DNA of 13,670 nucleotides from Bacillota bacterium (GCA_012510325.1 JAAZIG010000297.1:1-13670), one strand, 5' to 3'; counted from the stretch's first letter, positions 1 through 5,943 are shown. Numbers and translations: made by a program. Notes: generated by a model not told the origin, from the sequence alone.

Positions 1-861
1 CTGCTCCTGATCCCGCATTTTGATGTGAAGATGATGCTCAATAATATCCACCGCTATAAGCCGACCCTGTTCCCCGGTGTGCCGACGATGTATGTGGCCC
101 TGATCAACCATCCTGATCTCAGTAAGTATGACCTCTCTTCACTGCGGCTGTGCCTGAGCGGTGCGGCCCCCCTGCCCCTGGAGGTGCAAAAGAGATTCAT
201 GGCGCTAACCGGTTGCCGCATGCTCGAAGGGTACGGACTTACGGAAGCGGCAGCAGTGAGCCACGTCAATCCATATTACGGCAAAAACAAACCCGGCAGC
301 ATCGGAATGCCGACACCCGGCATGCTGGCCAAAATTGTGGATATGAGCAACCCGGAGCAGGAGCTGAAAACAGGCGAGGTCGGGCAGTTGGCCCTGAAAG
401 GGCCCCAGATCATGGCGGGATATCTGAACAGGCCCGCGGAGACAGCGGCGGCGCTGCATAAGGGCTGGCTCCTGACCGGGGATCTGGCGAGGATGGATGA
501 GGACGGCTATTTCTACATTGTTGACCGGCGCAAAGAGATGATCATCTCCGGGGGTTACAATATCTACCCCCGGGAGATCGAAGAGGTGCTCTACGCCCAT
601 GAAAAGGTCAAGGAAGCGGCCGTGGTGGGACTGCCCGATCCCTACCGCGGTGAGATCGCCAAGGCCTTTCTTGTGCTCAGGGAAGGGGAGACGATGACGG
701 AAGAGGAGGTCTTCGATTACTGTCGGGAGCAGCTGGCCCGCTACAAGGTGCCGCGCAAGGTGGAGTTCAGGACGGAGCTGCCGCTGAGTATGGTTGGCAA
801 GGTGCTGAAGCGCCTGCTCCTGGAGGAGGAGCTGGCCAAATTGGACCGCAAAATTGGTTAA
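1..861 (+). CDS. AMP-forming acyl-CoA synthetase (fatty acid-CoA ligase), C-terminal part
   Basis: The frame is open from base 1, so the gene starts upstream of the window; 286 residues are visible. It belongs to the ANL (AMP-forming acyl-CoA synthetase) superfamily, which activates a carboxylic acid with ATP to an acyl-adenylate and then to a CoA thioester. The motif EGYGLTE (around residues 76-82 of the visible part) contacts the adenylate. GDLARMDEDGYFYIVDR followed by KEMIISGGYNIYPREIEE forms the hinge and C-terminal domain, and GKVLKR near the end holds the catalytic lysine. It is a close paralogue of the gene at 941 and lies 79 bp upstream on the same strand, so the two are probably co-transcribed. 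The substrate cannot be fixed from sequence; medium- or long-chain fatty acids are the usual guess. The ATP-binding P-loop lies outside the window. Confidence 0.93.
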   Translation: MLLIPHFDVKMMLNNIHRYKPTLFPGVPTMYVALINHPDLSKYDLSSLRLCLSGAAPLPLEVQKRFMALTGCRMLEGYGLTEAAAVSHVNPYYGKNKPGSIGMPTPGMLAKIVDMSNPEQELKTGEVGQLALKGPQIMAGYLNRPAETAAALHKGWLLTGDLARMDEDGYFYIVDRRKEMIISGGYNIYPREIEEVLYAHEKVKEAAVVGLPDPYRGEIAKAFLVLREGETMTEEEVFDYCREQLARYKVPRKVEFRTELPLSMVGKVLKRLLLEEELAKLDRKIG

Positions 862-879
862 AGGAGCAGACCCGGCTCT

Positions 880-908
880 GACCTGCCAGGCGGCCTCGTC
901 GGCAGGTC
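880..908 (+). other. Intergenic stem-loop between tandem synthetase genes
   Basis: GACCTGCC at 880-887 pairs perfectly with GGCAGGTC at 901-908 around a 13-base loop. No T-run follows, so it is not a classical terminator. It may be an mRNA processing or stability element between the two paralogues. The function is inferred only from its position. Confidence 0.4.
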
Positions 909-940
909 CGGATTAATAAATCGAAGGAGGTGGCTGCACA

Positions 941-2647
941 GTGGAGTGGGCCGAGGAAAGAAGATGGCTTCAGCATTATGATCCGGAGGTGCCCCATGAT
1001 GTCGCGATTCCGGAAAAAACCTTGCCCGAATTGTTCAATAACACTGTCGCCAGATTTCCCGGGCACCCGTATCTCATCTTTATGGGGCGTTCTTTCAGCT
1101 ACCGTGAGGTCAAAGCCCTGGCCGATAACTTCGCCGCTGTTCTGGTCGGATTGGGGGTGAAGAAGGGTTCGCGCGTGGCGCTGAACTTACCGAACAGCCC
1201 ACAATTTGTCTTCTGTTTACTGGGGGCACTGCAGGCGGGATGTACCGTCATTCCTTTCAACCCCATCTATACCGAAAGGGAGATAAAGCATCAGCTGGGC
1301 AACTGCGAGGCCGAGATCATGGTCACTCTGAGCCGGTTTTATCCCCGGATTCGCCAGGTGAAGAGCGAAAGCAGGCTGCGGACAATCATCTCCACCAATA
1401 TCAAGGAATATCTGCCCCGGTGGCTGCAGCCGCTTTATACCCTCTTCAGGGAAAAAAGCGGCGGAGATCGGATCAAAGTCGAGCCGGGCGATTACCACCT
1501 GCCCGCACTGATGAAAAAATATGGCGCCGACCCTGTTCCCGCAGTCAGGGTGGATCCCGATTTCCCGGCCTGCATCATGTACACCGGCGGGACCACCGGA
1601 CTCCCCAAGGGAGCCATTCTAACGCACCGGAATCTCGTGGCCAATATAGTCACCTTCTACAGCTGGATTCCAGATATGAAAGAAGCCCAGGAGATCGGGG
1701 TGGCCCAGCTTCCCTTTTTCCACGCCTACGGGCTGAGTACCTGTCTGACACTTACTGCGATCTACTGCGGCACCCTGCTGCTGTTCCCCGAATTTGAGGT
1801 CAAGACGCTGCTTAAAACGATCCACCGCTATAAACCGACTCTCTTCCCCGGCGTCCCTACCATGTACATCGCTCTGGTCAATCACCCCGATCTGAAAAAG
1901 TATGACCTCTCCTCTCTGCGCATCTGTGTCAGCGGCGCCGCCGCCATGCCCCTGGAGGTGCTGAAAACCTTTGAGGAGCTCACCGGATGCCGCATGCTCG
2001 AGGGATACGGCCTTACCGAAGCGACGACGGGCACTCATTTCAACCCCTGCGGAAAGAGAAAAATAGGCAGCGTGGGGTTACCGCTGCCTGGAACCTGGGC
2101 CAGGATCGTGGATCTGGATGACCCGGACCGGGAGATGGAAGTAGGCGCAGTCGGACAGATGGCGGTAAAGGGGCCGCAGATAACGCCGGGTTACCTGAAC
2201 AATCCGGAGGAGACGGAGAAGGTCATGCACCGGGGCTGGCTCCTGACCGGGGATCTGGCGAGGATGGATGAGGACGGCTATTTCTATATCGTTGACCGGC
2301 AGAAAGAGATGATCATCTCCGGGGGTTACAATATCTACCCCCGGGAGATCGAAGAGGTGCTCTACGCTCACGAAAAGATCAAGGAGGCGGCTGTGCTGGG
2401 ACTGCCCCATCCCTACCGCGGCGAGATCGCCAAGGCCTTTCTTGTGCTCAGGGAAGGGGAGACCATGACAGAGAAGGAGGTCCTCGATTACTGCAAGCAG
2501 GAGCTGGCCATCTACAAGGTGCCGCACCAGATTGAATTCAGGCCGTCACTTCCTCTCAGTCTCGTCGGCAAAGTGCTGAAGCGCCTGCTCAGGGAGGAAG
2601 AGCTGGCCAGGCAGGAACAAGAGGAGGATGTGCTCGCCCGGAGCTAG
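941..2647 (+). CDS. Long-chain-fatty-acid-CoA ligase-like acyl-CoA synthetase
   Basis: This is a complete 568-residue ANL-superfamily enzyme, close to the family's usual length. The GTG start at 941 is supported by AAGGAGG at 924-930, ten bases upstream. The N-terminal domain (about 1-430) contains the ATP-binding loop YTGGTTGLPKGAILTHRN at 214-231 and EGYGLTE at 354-360. GDLARMDEDGYFYIVDR at 437-453 leads into the C-terminal domain with ISGGYNIYPREIEE at 459-472. Catalytic Lys544 lies in LVGKVLKR. Expected reaction: acid + ATP + CoA to acyl-CoA + AMP + PPi, at the inner face of the membrane or in the cytoplasm. It follows a close paralogue, suggesting an operon for fatty-acid activation or degradation, although no beta-oxidation gene is visible here. 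There is no clear terminator after it. The substrate is uncertain. Confidence 0.93.
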   Translation: MEWAEERRWLQHYDPEVPHDVAIPEKTLPELFNNTVARFPGHPYLIFMGRSFSYREVKALADNFAAVLVGLGVKKGSRVALNLPNSPQFVFCLLGALQAGCTVIPFNPIYTEREIKHQLGNCEAEIMVTLSRFYPRIRQVKSESRLRTIISTNIKEYLPRWLQPLYTLFREKSGGDRIKVEPGDYHLPALMKKYGADPVPAVRVDPDFPACIMYTGGTTGLPKGAILTHRNLVANIVTFYSWIPDMKEAQEIGVAQLPFFHAYGLSTCLTLTAIYCGTLLLFPEFEVKTLLKTIHRYKPTLFPGVPTMYIALVNHPDLKKYDLSSLRICVSGAAAMPLEVLKTFEELTGCRMLEGYGLTEATTGTHFNPCGKRKIGSVGLPLPGTWARIVDLDDPDREMEVGAVGQMAVKGPQITPGYLNNPEETEKVMHRGWLLTGDLARMDEDGYFYIVDRQKEMIISGGYNIYPREIEEVLYAHEKIKEAAVLGLPHPYRGEIAKAFLVLREGETMTEKEVLDYCKQELAIYKVPHQIEFRPSLPLSLVGKVLKRLLREEELARQEQEEDVLARS

Positions 2648-2799
2648 GCAGAGCCGGCAATAACAAGAAAGAGATGGTGCTGCGAAGGAGAGCAGAAGGT
2701 GATGTTTCCGTTCTGGTTGAGGGCGAAACGGATGTCTCTATCTTTATGCCAACTTGTGGCAACCAACAGCAGGGATAAAAACGGAGCAGGCGCACCGAT

Positions 2800-3042
2800 C
2801 TATTTGATCTCCTGCTCCAAATTGGAAAACAGATCGCTGTCAAAAAAATGACGTATGCTTATCTCCAATCCGTCACAAAGTTTTTTTATGGTGGTGATGC
2901 CCGTATTACGCGTGGTGCCGTTGACAATGTCATTGACGGTTGATTGCGTGACACCTGCAGCGTTGCTGAGCGCGTTGATACTTAGCTCTTTTTCTTTGCA
3001 TAATTCCCAAATGCGTTTCACCACGGCCTGAGCTATATTAAT
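2800..3042 (-). CDS. XRE-family helix-turn-helix transcriptional regulator
   Basis: This is a small single-domain Cro/CI-type DNA-binding protein of about 80 residues. The helix-turn-helix runs through LSINALSNAAGVTQSTVNDIVNG, followed by TRNTGITTIKKLCDGLEISIRHFFDSDLF, a layout common in short clostridial regulators. I place the start at an ATT codon (3040-3042), giving an N-terminus (M)NIAQAVVKRIWELCKEK. A strong GGGGGTGAG ribosome site lies three bases upstream of it. The alternative starts are GTG codons at 3022-3024 and 3019-3021, which lack a ribosome site and would cut into helix 1. It is divergent from the Spo0E-like gene at 3211, and the intervening DNA carries palindromes that are the likely binding sites. 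It probably represses both genes. The effector is unknown; there is no sensor domain. Confidence 0.85.
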   Translation of the reverse strand: MNIAQAVVKRIWELCKEKELSINALSNAAGVTQSTVNDIVNGTTRNTGITTIKKLCDGLEISIRHFFDSDLFSNLEQEIK

Positions 3043-3066
3043 GATCTCACCCCCAACGTTATCCCT

Positions 3067-3094
3067 TTTATGCCGTTAAGCAACAGGATAGCAA
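3067..3094 (-). promoter_or_regulatory. Possible promoter of the XRE regulator
   Basis: On the minus strand, TTGCTA (3089-3094) and CATAAA (3067-3072) are separated by 16 bases, about 25 bases upstream of the ATT start. The match to sigma-A consensus is moderate. The -10 overlaps the TATGCCGTT half-site, which would fit autoregulation. Confidence 0.35.
3069..3077 (+). promoter_or_regulatory. Operator half-site (TATGCCGTT)
   Basis: TATGCCGTT matches exactly the right half of the full palindrome at 3154-3167. The left half is absent here. It sits at the presumed -10 region of the XRE gene, 49 bp from the first full operator. It may be a weak autoregulatory site. Confidence 0.4.
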
Positions 3095-3112
3095 TCAACC
3101 TTGCAAATGGTT

Positions 3113-3126
3113 AACGGAATACCGTT
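3113..3126 (+). promoter_or_regulatory. Palindromic operator 1 (AACGG-N4-CCGTT)
   Basis: AACGGAATACCGTT is a perfect 5+5 inverted repeat with a four-base centre. Its right end merges into the -35 element TTGAAA of the Spo0E-like gene promoter. A dimeric XRE protein bound here would block RNA polymerase. The same arms recur at 3154-3167, so chance is unlikely. Confidence 0.75.
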
Positions 3127-3153
3127 GAAAGGAACCTGGAGGTGCTTTAAACT
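3125..3153 (+). promoter_or_regulatory. Sigma-A-type promoter of the Spo0E-like gene
   Basis: TTGAAA (3125-3130) and TAAACT (3148-3153) are separated by 17 bp. The predicted transcription start near 3160 falls inside operator 2. The -35 overlaps operator 1 and the -10 abuts operator 2, so the promoter is enclosed by the two palindromes. Confidence 0.65.
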
Positions 3154-3167
3154 AACGGTATGCCGTT
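3154..3167 (+). promoter_or_regulatory. Palindromic operator 2 (AACGG-N4-CCGTT)
   Basis: AACGGTATGCCGTT is a second perfect palindrome with the same arms as operator 1. The centres are 41 bp apart, close to four helical turns, so dimers on the two sites would lie on the same face of the DNA. It covers the predicted transcription start of the Spo0E-like gene. Confidence 0.75.
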
Positions 3168-3210
3168 GATCGGTAGTTTGCCCACATTAGGAAAGGAGTA
3201 GGATCCCGAT

Positions 3211-3384
3211 ATGAAAAGGGAAAACATCAAAGAAGAATTGGAAAAAGAAAAAAAGAAGTTGGGCGAATTGATAGAAGAGACGTACAAAAAGGGTCTTCCC
3301 CTTTCGCAGGATGAAGCGGTCCTGGTCCAAAGTCGCAAAGTTGACGCACTTATTATCAAGATCCATCAGGCTGAAGAGCGATAA
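3211..3384 (+). CDS. Spo0E-like aspartyl-phosphate phosphatase family protein
   Basis: This is a 57-residue protein, a size typical of Spo0E-like proteins. It is highly charged and helical, with an N-terminal helix rich in Glu and Lys (residues 3-25), a turn KKGLPLSQDEAV, and a second helix VLVQSRKVDALIIKIHQAE. This antiparallel two-helix plan matches the Spo0E family, which dephosphorylates Spo0A~P and so delays sporulation. The family signature SQELD is present in altered form as SRKVD (41-45), keeping the Ser and Asp. Start: ATG at 3211 with AAAGGAG at 3192-3198, a somewhat long spacing. It is divergent from the XRE regulator and its promoter is bracketed by that regulator's presumed operators. 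Family membership is judged from pattern alone, and activity on Spo0A is not shown. Confidence 0.7.
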   Translation: MKRENIKEELEKEKKKLGELIEETYKKGLPLSQDEAVLVQSRKVDALIIKIHQAEER

Positions 3385-3500
3385 GGCTATCAATTGGGCA
3401 ATATTTCAAGGGGAAGAGATTCCTGGACAGCATTACCCTGAGCGGCTACTGATCTTTTTGATGAGTTTGTTGGCTGGCAAGCCTGGGCTCGGGCGTTTAT
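3385..3500. other. Non-coding stretch after the Spo0E-like gene
   Basis: I see no gene, clear terminator or RNA here. An open frame at 3311-3601 runs out of frame through the Spo0E-like gene and into the tRNA remnant, and it has no ribosome site. Confidence 0.4.
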
Positions 3501-3558
3501 TTGGGCTGCAGCGGGCTTTTACCGTCATGTTTCAAAAATTGGTCTGTGATGAAATAAA

Positions 3559-3588
3559 CCGAAAAGCCTTGCGTACAAGGGTTTTCGG
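3559..3588 (+). other. Hairpin upstream of the tRNA-Sec remnant
   Basis: CCGAAAA pairs with TTTTCGG, and inside it CCTTG pairs with CAAGG around a CGTA loop, with one G-G mismatch between the two stems. This gives 12 base pairs. The equivalent place in the intact copy (3997-4026) is less well paired. No T-run follows directly. Confidence 0.5.
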
Positions 3589-3593
3589 CAAGT

Positions 3594-3640
3594 CGGAGTA
3601 ATTAGCGGCTTGGTGGCGCTCCTGGACTTCAAGTCCAGTG
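3594..3640 (+). pseudogene. Truncated selenocysteine tRNA remnant
   Basis: This is the 5' half of a tRNA-Sec. It retains the D-arm region (AGCGGCTTGGTGGCGCT) and an anticodon arm CTGGA-CTTCAAG-TCCAG with UCA still in place. The long variable arm, T arm and 3' acceptor strand are missing: after 3640 the sequence turns into unrelated AT-rich DNA. It cannot fold as a functional tRNA. Confidence 0.8.
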
Positions 3641-3937
3641 ACTGAATAAATTCTGGATTTCCATAAAGGACAAATCGTTCGCTGAATGTTCTGGTTTAAA
3701 AAAAATTGATTTTCATAGTTTTTGCGCTCTGGCATGATGGAGATAATTTATATAGATTACAGATTTTCCAATGAGCACTTTTGTCCAGGAATTTGGGCAG
3801 ACCAGGGGCAGTTGCTACCACGTAATGGTAAAACAGAACATGCCTCCGGGACAGTTTTTCCACAATTGGCTATTGCTTGGAAAATTGTTTGAAGCTTACC
3901 TGACATTGAAACTATTCATCCCGAAGAAAAGACTGCA
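3641..3937. other. AT-rich spacer between the two selC copies
   Basis: About 300 bp without a convincing gene. The short open frame at 3771-3974 has no ribosome site and overlaps the repeat. I see no integrase, transposase or clear inverted repeats that would explain the duplication. Confidence 0.5.
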
Positions 3938-4078
3938 TTGGGATTGTAGCGGGCCTTTTCCGTCTTGTTTTTAAAATTGGTCCATGATAAAATGAGCCAG
4001 AAAGCCTGTGTACAAAGGGTTTTCGGCAAGTGGGGGTAGTTAGCGGCCTGGTGGCGCTCCTGGACTTCAAATCCAGTG
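3938..4078 (+). repeat. Downstream copy of selC-locus direct repeat (intact)
   Basis: This is the counterpart of 3501-3640. It carries a recognisable promoter and leads into the complete tRNA-Sec. The repeat extends through the anticodon arm of the tRNA. Confidence 0.8.
3965..3993 (+). promoter_or_regulatory. Promoter of tRNA-Sec
   Basis: TTGTTT (3965-3970) and TAAAAT (3988-3993) lie 17 bp apart, placing the transcription start near 4000, about 32 bases before the mature tRNA. The upstream decayed copy has lost both hexamers. Confidence 0.6.
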
Positions 4079-4127
4079 GTGGGCCTGAAAAGTCCACGGT
4101 GGGTTCGATTCCCATCTACTCCCGCCA
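4032..4127 (+). tRNA. selC: tRNA-Sec (anticodon UCA), selenocysteine tRNA
   Basis: This 96-nt tRNA has the bacterial tRNA-Sec architecture. The 8-bp acceptor stem pairs GGGGGTAG (4032-4039) with CTACTCCC (4116-4123), with one G-U pair. The anticodon stem is CTGGA/TCCAG with loop CTTCAAA, giving UCA. A long variable arm pairs GTGGGC with GTCCAC. The T arm is GTGGG-TTCGATT-CCCAT, followed by G and an encoded CCA. It delivers selenocysteine at in-frame UGA codons with SelB, after SelA converts Ser-tRNA. No sel genes and no obvious UGA-containing selenoprotein are in the window. A decayed copy lies 438 bp upstream. Confidence 0.96.
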
Positions 4128-4128
4128 G

Positions 4129-4164
4129 ACAAGTGCAGGTCATGAGAGCATGACCTGCACTTGT
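4129..4164. terminator. Perfect 16-bp hairpin between converging tRNA-Sec and trpB2
   Basis: ACAAGTGCAGGTCATG (4129-4144) is the exact reverse complement of 4149-4164 around the four-base loop AGAG. It begins two bases after the tRNA CCA and lies 22 bp past the trpB2 stop codon on the other strand, so it could serve both transcripts. There is no strong T-run on either side. It could therefore be a processing or 3'-protecting hairpin rather than a textbook terminator. Confidence 0.65.
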
Positions 4165-4186
4165 GAACGTTATGGAGTTTTATCGT

Positions 4187-5560
4187 TTAGCGCTTCGGTT
4201 TGGGCAGTCCTTCGATCGATTTTAGCGACTCGGTGATCTCTTCTTCAGACATGGCGTAGTCGGTCAGCCGGCCCTGTAAAAAGGCATCGTAGCCCGGCAG
4301 GTCCAGCAGGCCGTGACCGCTCCAGCCGATCAGGATGGTCTTCTCTTTGCCCTCTTCCTTGGCTTTGCGGGCTTCTTCGATGGCCAGGGCGATGGCGTGG
4401 TTTGTCTCCGGGGCCGGGATATGTCCTTCCGTACGGGCCCAGATGAGCCCGGCCTCGTATGCCTCCAGCTGGTTATAGCTCCGGGGGCTGACCAATCCGT
4501 CGAGGACCACCTGGCTGACCAGGGGAGCCATTCCGTGATAGCGCAGCCCCCCCGCATGAATCGGTGCGGGGATGAAACCGTGCCCTAAGCTGAACATGGG
4601 CAGAAGCGGGGTGGTGGAGGCGGTGTCCCCGTAGTCGTAGACAAAGGGTCCTCTCGTCAGAGTGGGGCAGGCGGTCGGTTCGACGGCATAGATCTCCATC
4701 TCCCGGCCGCTGATCTTGTCCCGGATAAAGGGGAAACAGAGTCCGGCAAAGTTGCTGCCTCCGCCGACACAACCGGCGATGATATCGGGATATTCGCCGA
4801 CGGATTCAAGCTGCTTCTGTGCTTCCAGGCCGATCACCGTCTGGTGGAGCAGCACGTGATTCAGCACGCTGCCCAAAGAGTAGCGGGTCTCTGCCGAGTT
4901 CAGGCAGTCCTCCACCGCTTCGCTGATGGCGATGCCGAGGCTGCCGCTGCCGTCGGGGTATTTCTCCAGCATCTTGCGGCCGAAACTGGTGTCCGGGCTG
5001 GGGCTGGGGACGCATTCAGCGCCCCAGGTCTGCATCATCAGGCGGCGGTACGGTTTCTGATCATAGCTCACCCGGACCATGTAGACCTTGCATTCCAGGC
5101 CGAAGAGGCGGCAGCTCAAACTGATCGCCGAGCCCCATTGGCCGGCCCCGGTCTCGGTAGTGATGCGCTTGATCCCGTACTCCTTGTTGTAGTAGGCTTG
5201 AGCCACGGCGGTATTCGGCTTGTGGCTCCCGGCGGGACTGACCCCTTCATTCTTGTAATATATCTTTGCCGGTGTCTGCAGATATTTTTCCAGATAGCGC
5301 GCCCGGTGCAGGGGGGTCGGCCGCCACAGAAGAAGCTTATCCAGAACTTCTTCCGGGATATCGATCCATCTGTCGGTGTTCATCTCTTGCTCGACAAGGT
5401 TCATCGGAAAGATACGTCCCAGATCTTCAGGTTTGATCGGCTGGCCGGTGCCCGGGTGCAGGGGAGCCTGCAGGGGCGTGGGCAGATCCGCCTGGATGTT
5501 GTACCACTGTCTGGGCATATCCCTTTCGGATAGAATGATTTTGGTGAGCTCATTGCTCAT
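4187..5560 (-). CDS. trpB2: TrpB2-type tryptophan synthase beta chain (PLP-dependent)
   Basis: The 457-residue protein fits the TrpB2 subfamily, which is longer than ordinary TrpB. It is a PLP enzyme that joins serine and indole to make tryptophan. The Schiff-base lysine is Lys114 in NEGVSPAGSHKPNTA. ETGAGQWG (136-143) is the substrate carboxylate loop, and CVGGGSNFAG (264-273) binds the PLP phosphate. The C-terminal ILIGWSGHGLLD (409-420) is also typical. The ATG start has a G-rich site (GGGGGG) eight bases upstream. The gene stands alone, with no trpA or other trp gene nearby, which is usual for TrpB2 and suggests indole salvage or a backup role. A tRNA-Trp T-box controls it, independently supporting a tryptophan function. 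Confidence 0.95.
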   Translation of the reverse strand: MSNELTKIILSERDMPRQWYNIQADLPTPLQAPLHPGTGQPIKPEDLGRIFPMNLVEQEMNTDRWIDIPEEVLDKLLLWRPTPLHRARYLEKYLQTPAKIYYKNEGVSPAGSHKPNTAVAQAYYNKEYGIKRITTETGAGQWGSAISLSCRLFGLECKVYMVRVSYDQKPYRRLMMQTWGAECVPSPSPDTSFGRKMLEKYPDGSGSLGIAISEAVEDCLNSAETRYSLGSVLNHVLLHQTVIGLEAQKQLESVGEYPDIIAGCVGGGSNFAGLCFPFIRDKISGREMEIYAVEPTACPTLTRGPFVYDYGDTASTTPLLPMFSLGHGFIPAPIHAGGLRYHGMAPLVSQVVLDGLVSPRSYNQLEAYEAGLIWARTEGHIPAPETNHAIALAIEEARKAKEEGKEKTILIGWSGHGLLDLPGYDAFLQGRLTDYAMSEEEITESLKSIEGLPKPKR

Positions 5561-5582
5561 GGTTAATACCCCCCAATAGATA

Positions 5583-5889
5583 GTAAATCCCCCGCCCTTA
5601 TTGGGACGGGGGAGGATTGTTTTGCCCGCGGTGCCACCCAGGTTGCCTGCTTGCTTGAAGCAGGCCGCTCGTTCGGATACGGAGCGCCAGCTCGTATATC
5701 CGCTTTTGGATAACGGTTAAAGTGCCGTCTACGCCTACCATCCGGCTGGATTTCGGGTAGAACCTCCGGGGCCCATTCAACAAGGGGACAAGCGCCGGAC
5801 TTGCACCGGGGGAACTTTCCCCGTCCAGCTCTCTGTGGCTGATCCATCTTGTTTACTATTCCCCATCATCGGATCGTTTTATTTTAATT
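5583..5889 (-). promoter_or_regulatory. T-box leader responding to tRNA-Trp
   Basis: Read on the minus strand, the leader ends in the T-box core TGGGTGGCACCGCGGG (5625-5640), the conserved antiterminator element. Its bulge UGGC is complementary to the GCCA acceptor end expected of bacterial tRNA-Trp, whose discriminator base is G. In Stem I the sequence TTGAATGGGCC places UGG (Trp codon, 5773-5775) directly after GAA, the usual specifier position. Upstream, GGGGAATAG and the AGAGAGC region look like the Stem I base and AG bulge. When uncharged tRNA-Trp binds, trpB2 should be expressed. Exact ends are approximate. Confidence 0.92.
5588..5613 (-). terminator. Expression-platform hairpin of the T-box
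   Basis: On the minus strand, CCCCCG-T-CCC pairs with GGG-CGGGGG around AATAA, with one bulged T. It directly follows the T-box core, so it is the alternative to the antiterminator. The following sequence ATTTACTATC is a poor U-tract for an intrinsic terminator. Confidence 0.75.
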
Positions 5890-5895
5890 GACGTC

Positions 5896-5924
5896 ACCAT
5901 AGCATATCCGCGAAAAGCTGTCAA
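5896..5924 (-). promoter_or_regulatory. Sigma-A promoter of the trpB2 T-box transcript
   Basis: On the minus strand, a perfect TTGACA (5919-5924) and TATGGT (5896-5901) are separated by 17 bp. The predicted start near 5889 opens the T-box leader, about 330 bases before trpB2. Confidence 0.85.
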
Positions 5925-5943
5925 CAAAAAATTTTAGTGGGGG

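Larger units (their letters stand above)
3501..3640 (+). repeat. Upstream copy of selC-locus direct repeat (decayed)
   Basis: This segment matches 3938-4078 over about 140 bp with many substitutions and one small length change (offset 437-438 bp). It includes the promoter area, a 5' hairpin and the first half of tRNA-Sec. The promoter hexamers seen in the intact copy (TTGTTT and TAAAAT) are altered here. Similarity stops just past the anticodon arm. Confidence 0.8.

Noticed and set aside
2674..2778. 34-codon open frame (MVLRRRAEGDVSVLVEGE...) between the second synthetase and the XRE gene
   Set aside because: Weak ribosome site, no recognisable family, and a length easily reached by chance. 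It could be a gene remnant, but I cannot support it as a feature.
3311..3601. 96-codon plus-strand frame
   Set aside because: It runs out of frame through the Spo0E-like gene and into the tRNA-Sec remnant, and has no ribosome site.
3501..4127. selC duplication as attachment sites of an integrated element
   Set aside because: The duplicated part is the 5' half plus upstream flank, not the 3' end, and the 300 bp between the copies holds no integrase or cargo.
4844..5533. 229-codon plus-strand frame
   Set aside because: It is antisense to trpB2, whose PLP-binding motifs are intact on the minus strand.
5563..5847. 94-codon minus-strand frame upstream of trpB2
   Set aside because: It coincides with the T-box leader; conserved RNA elements, not protein, explain the sequence.
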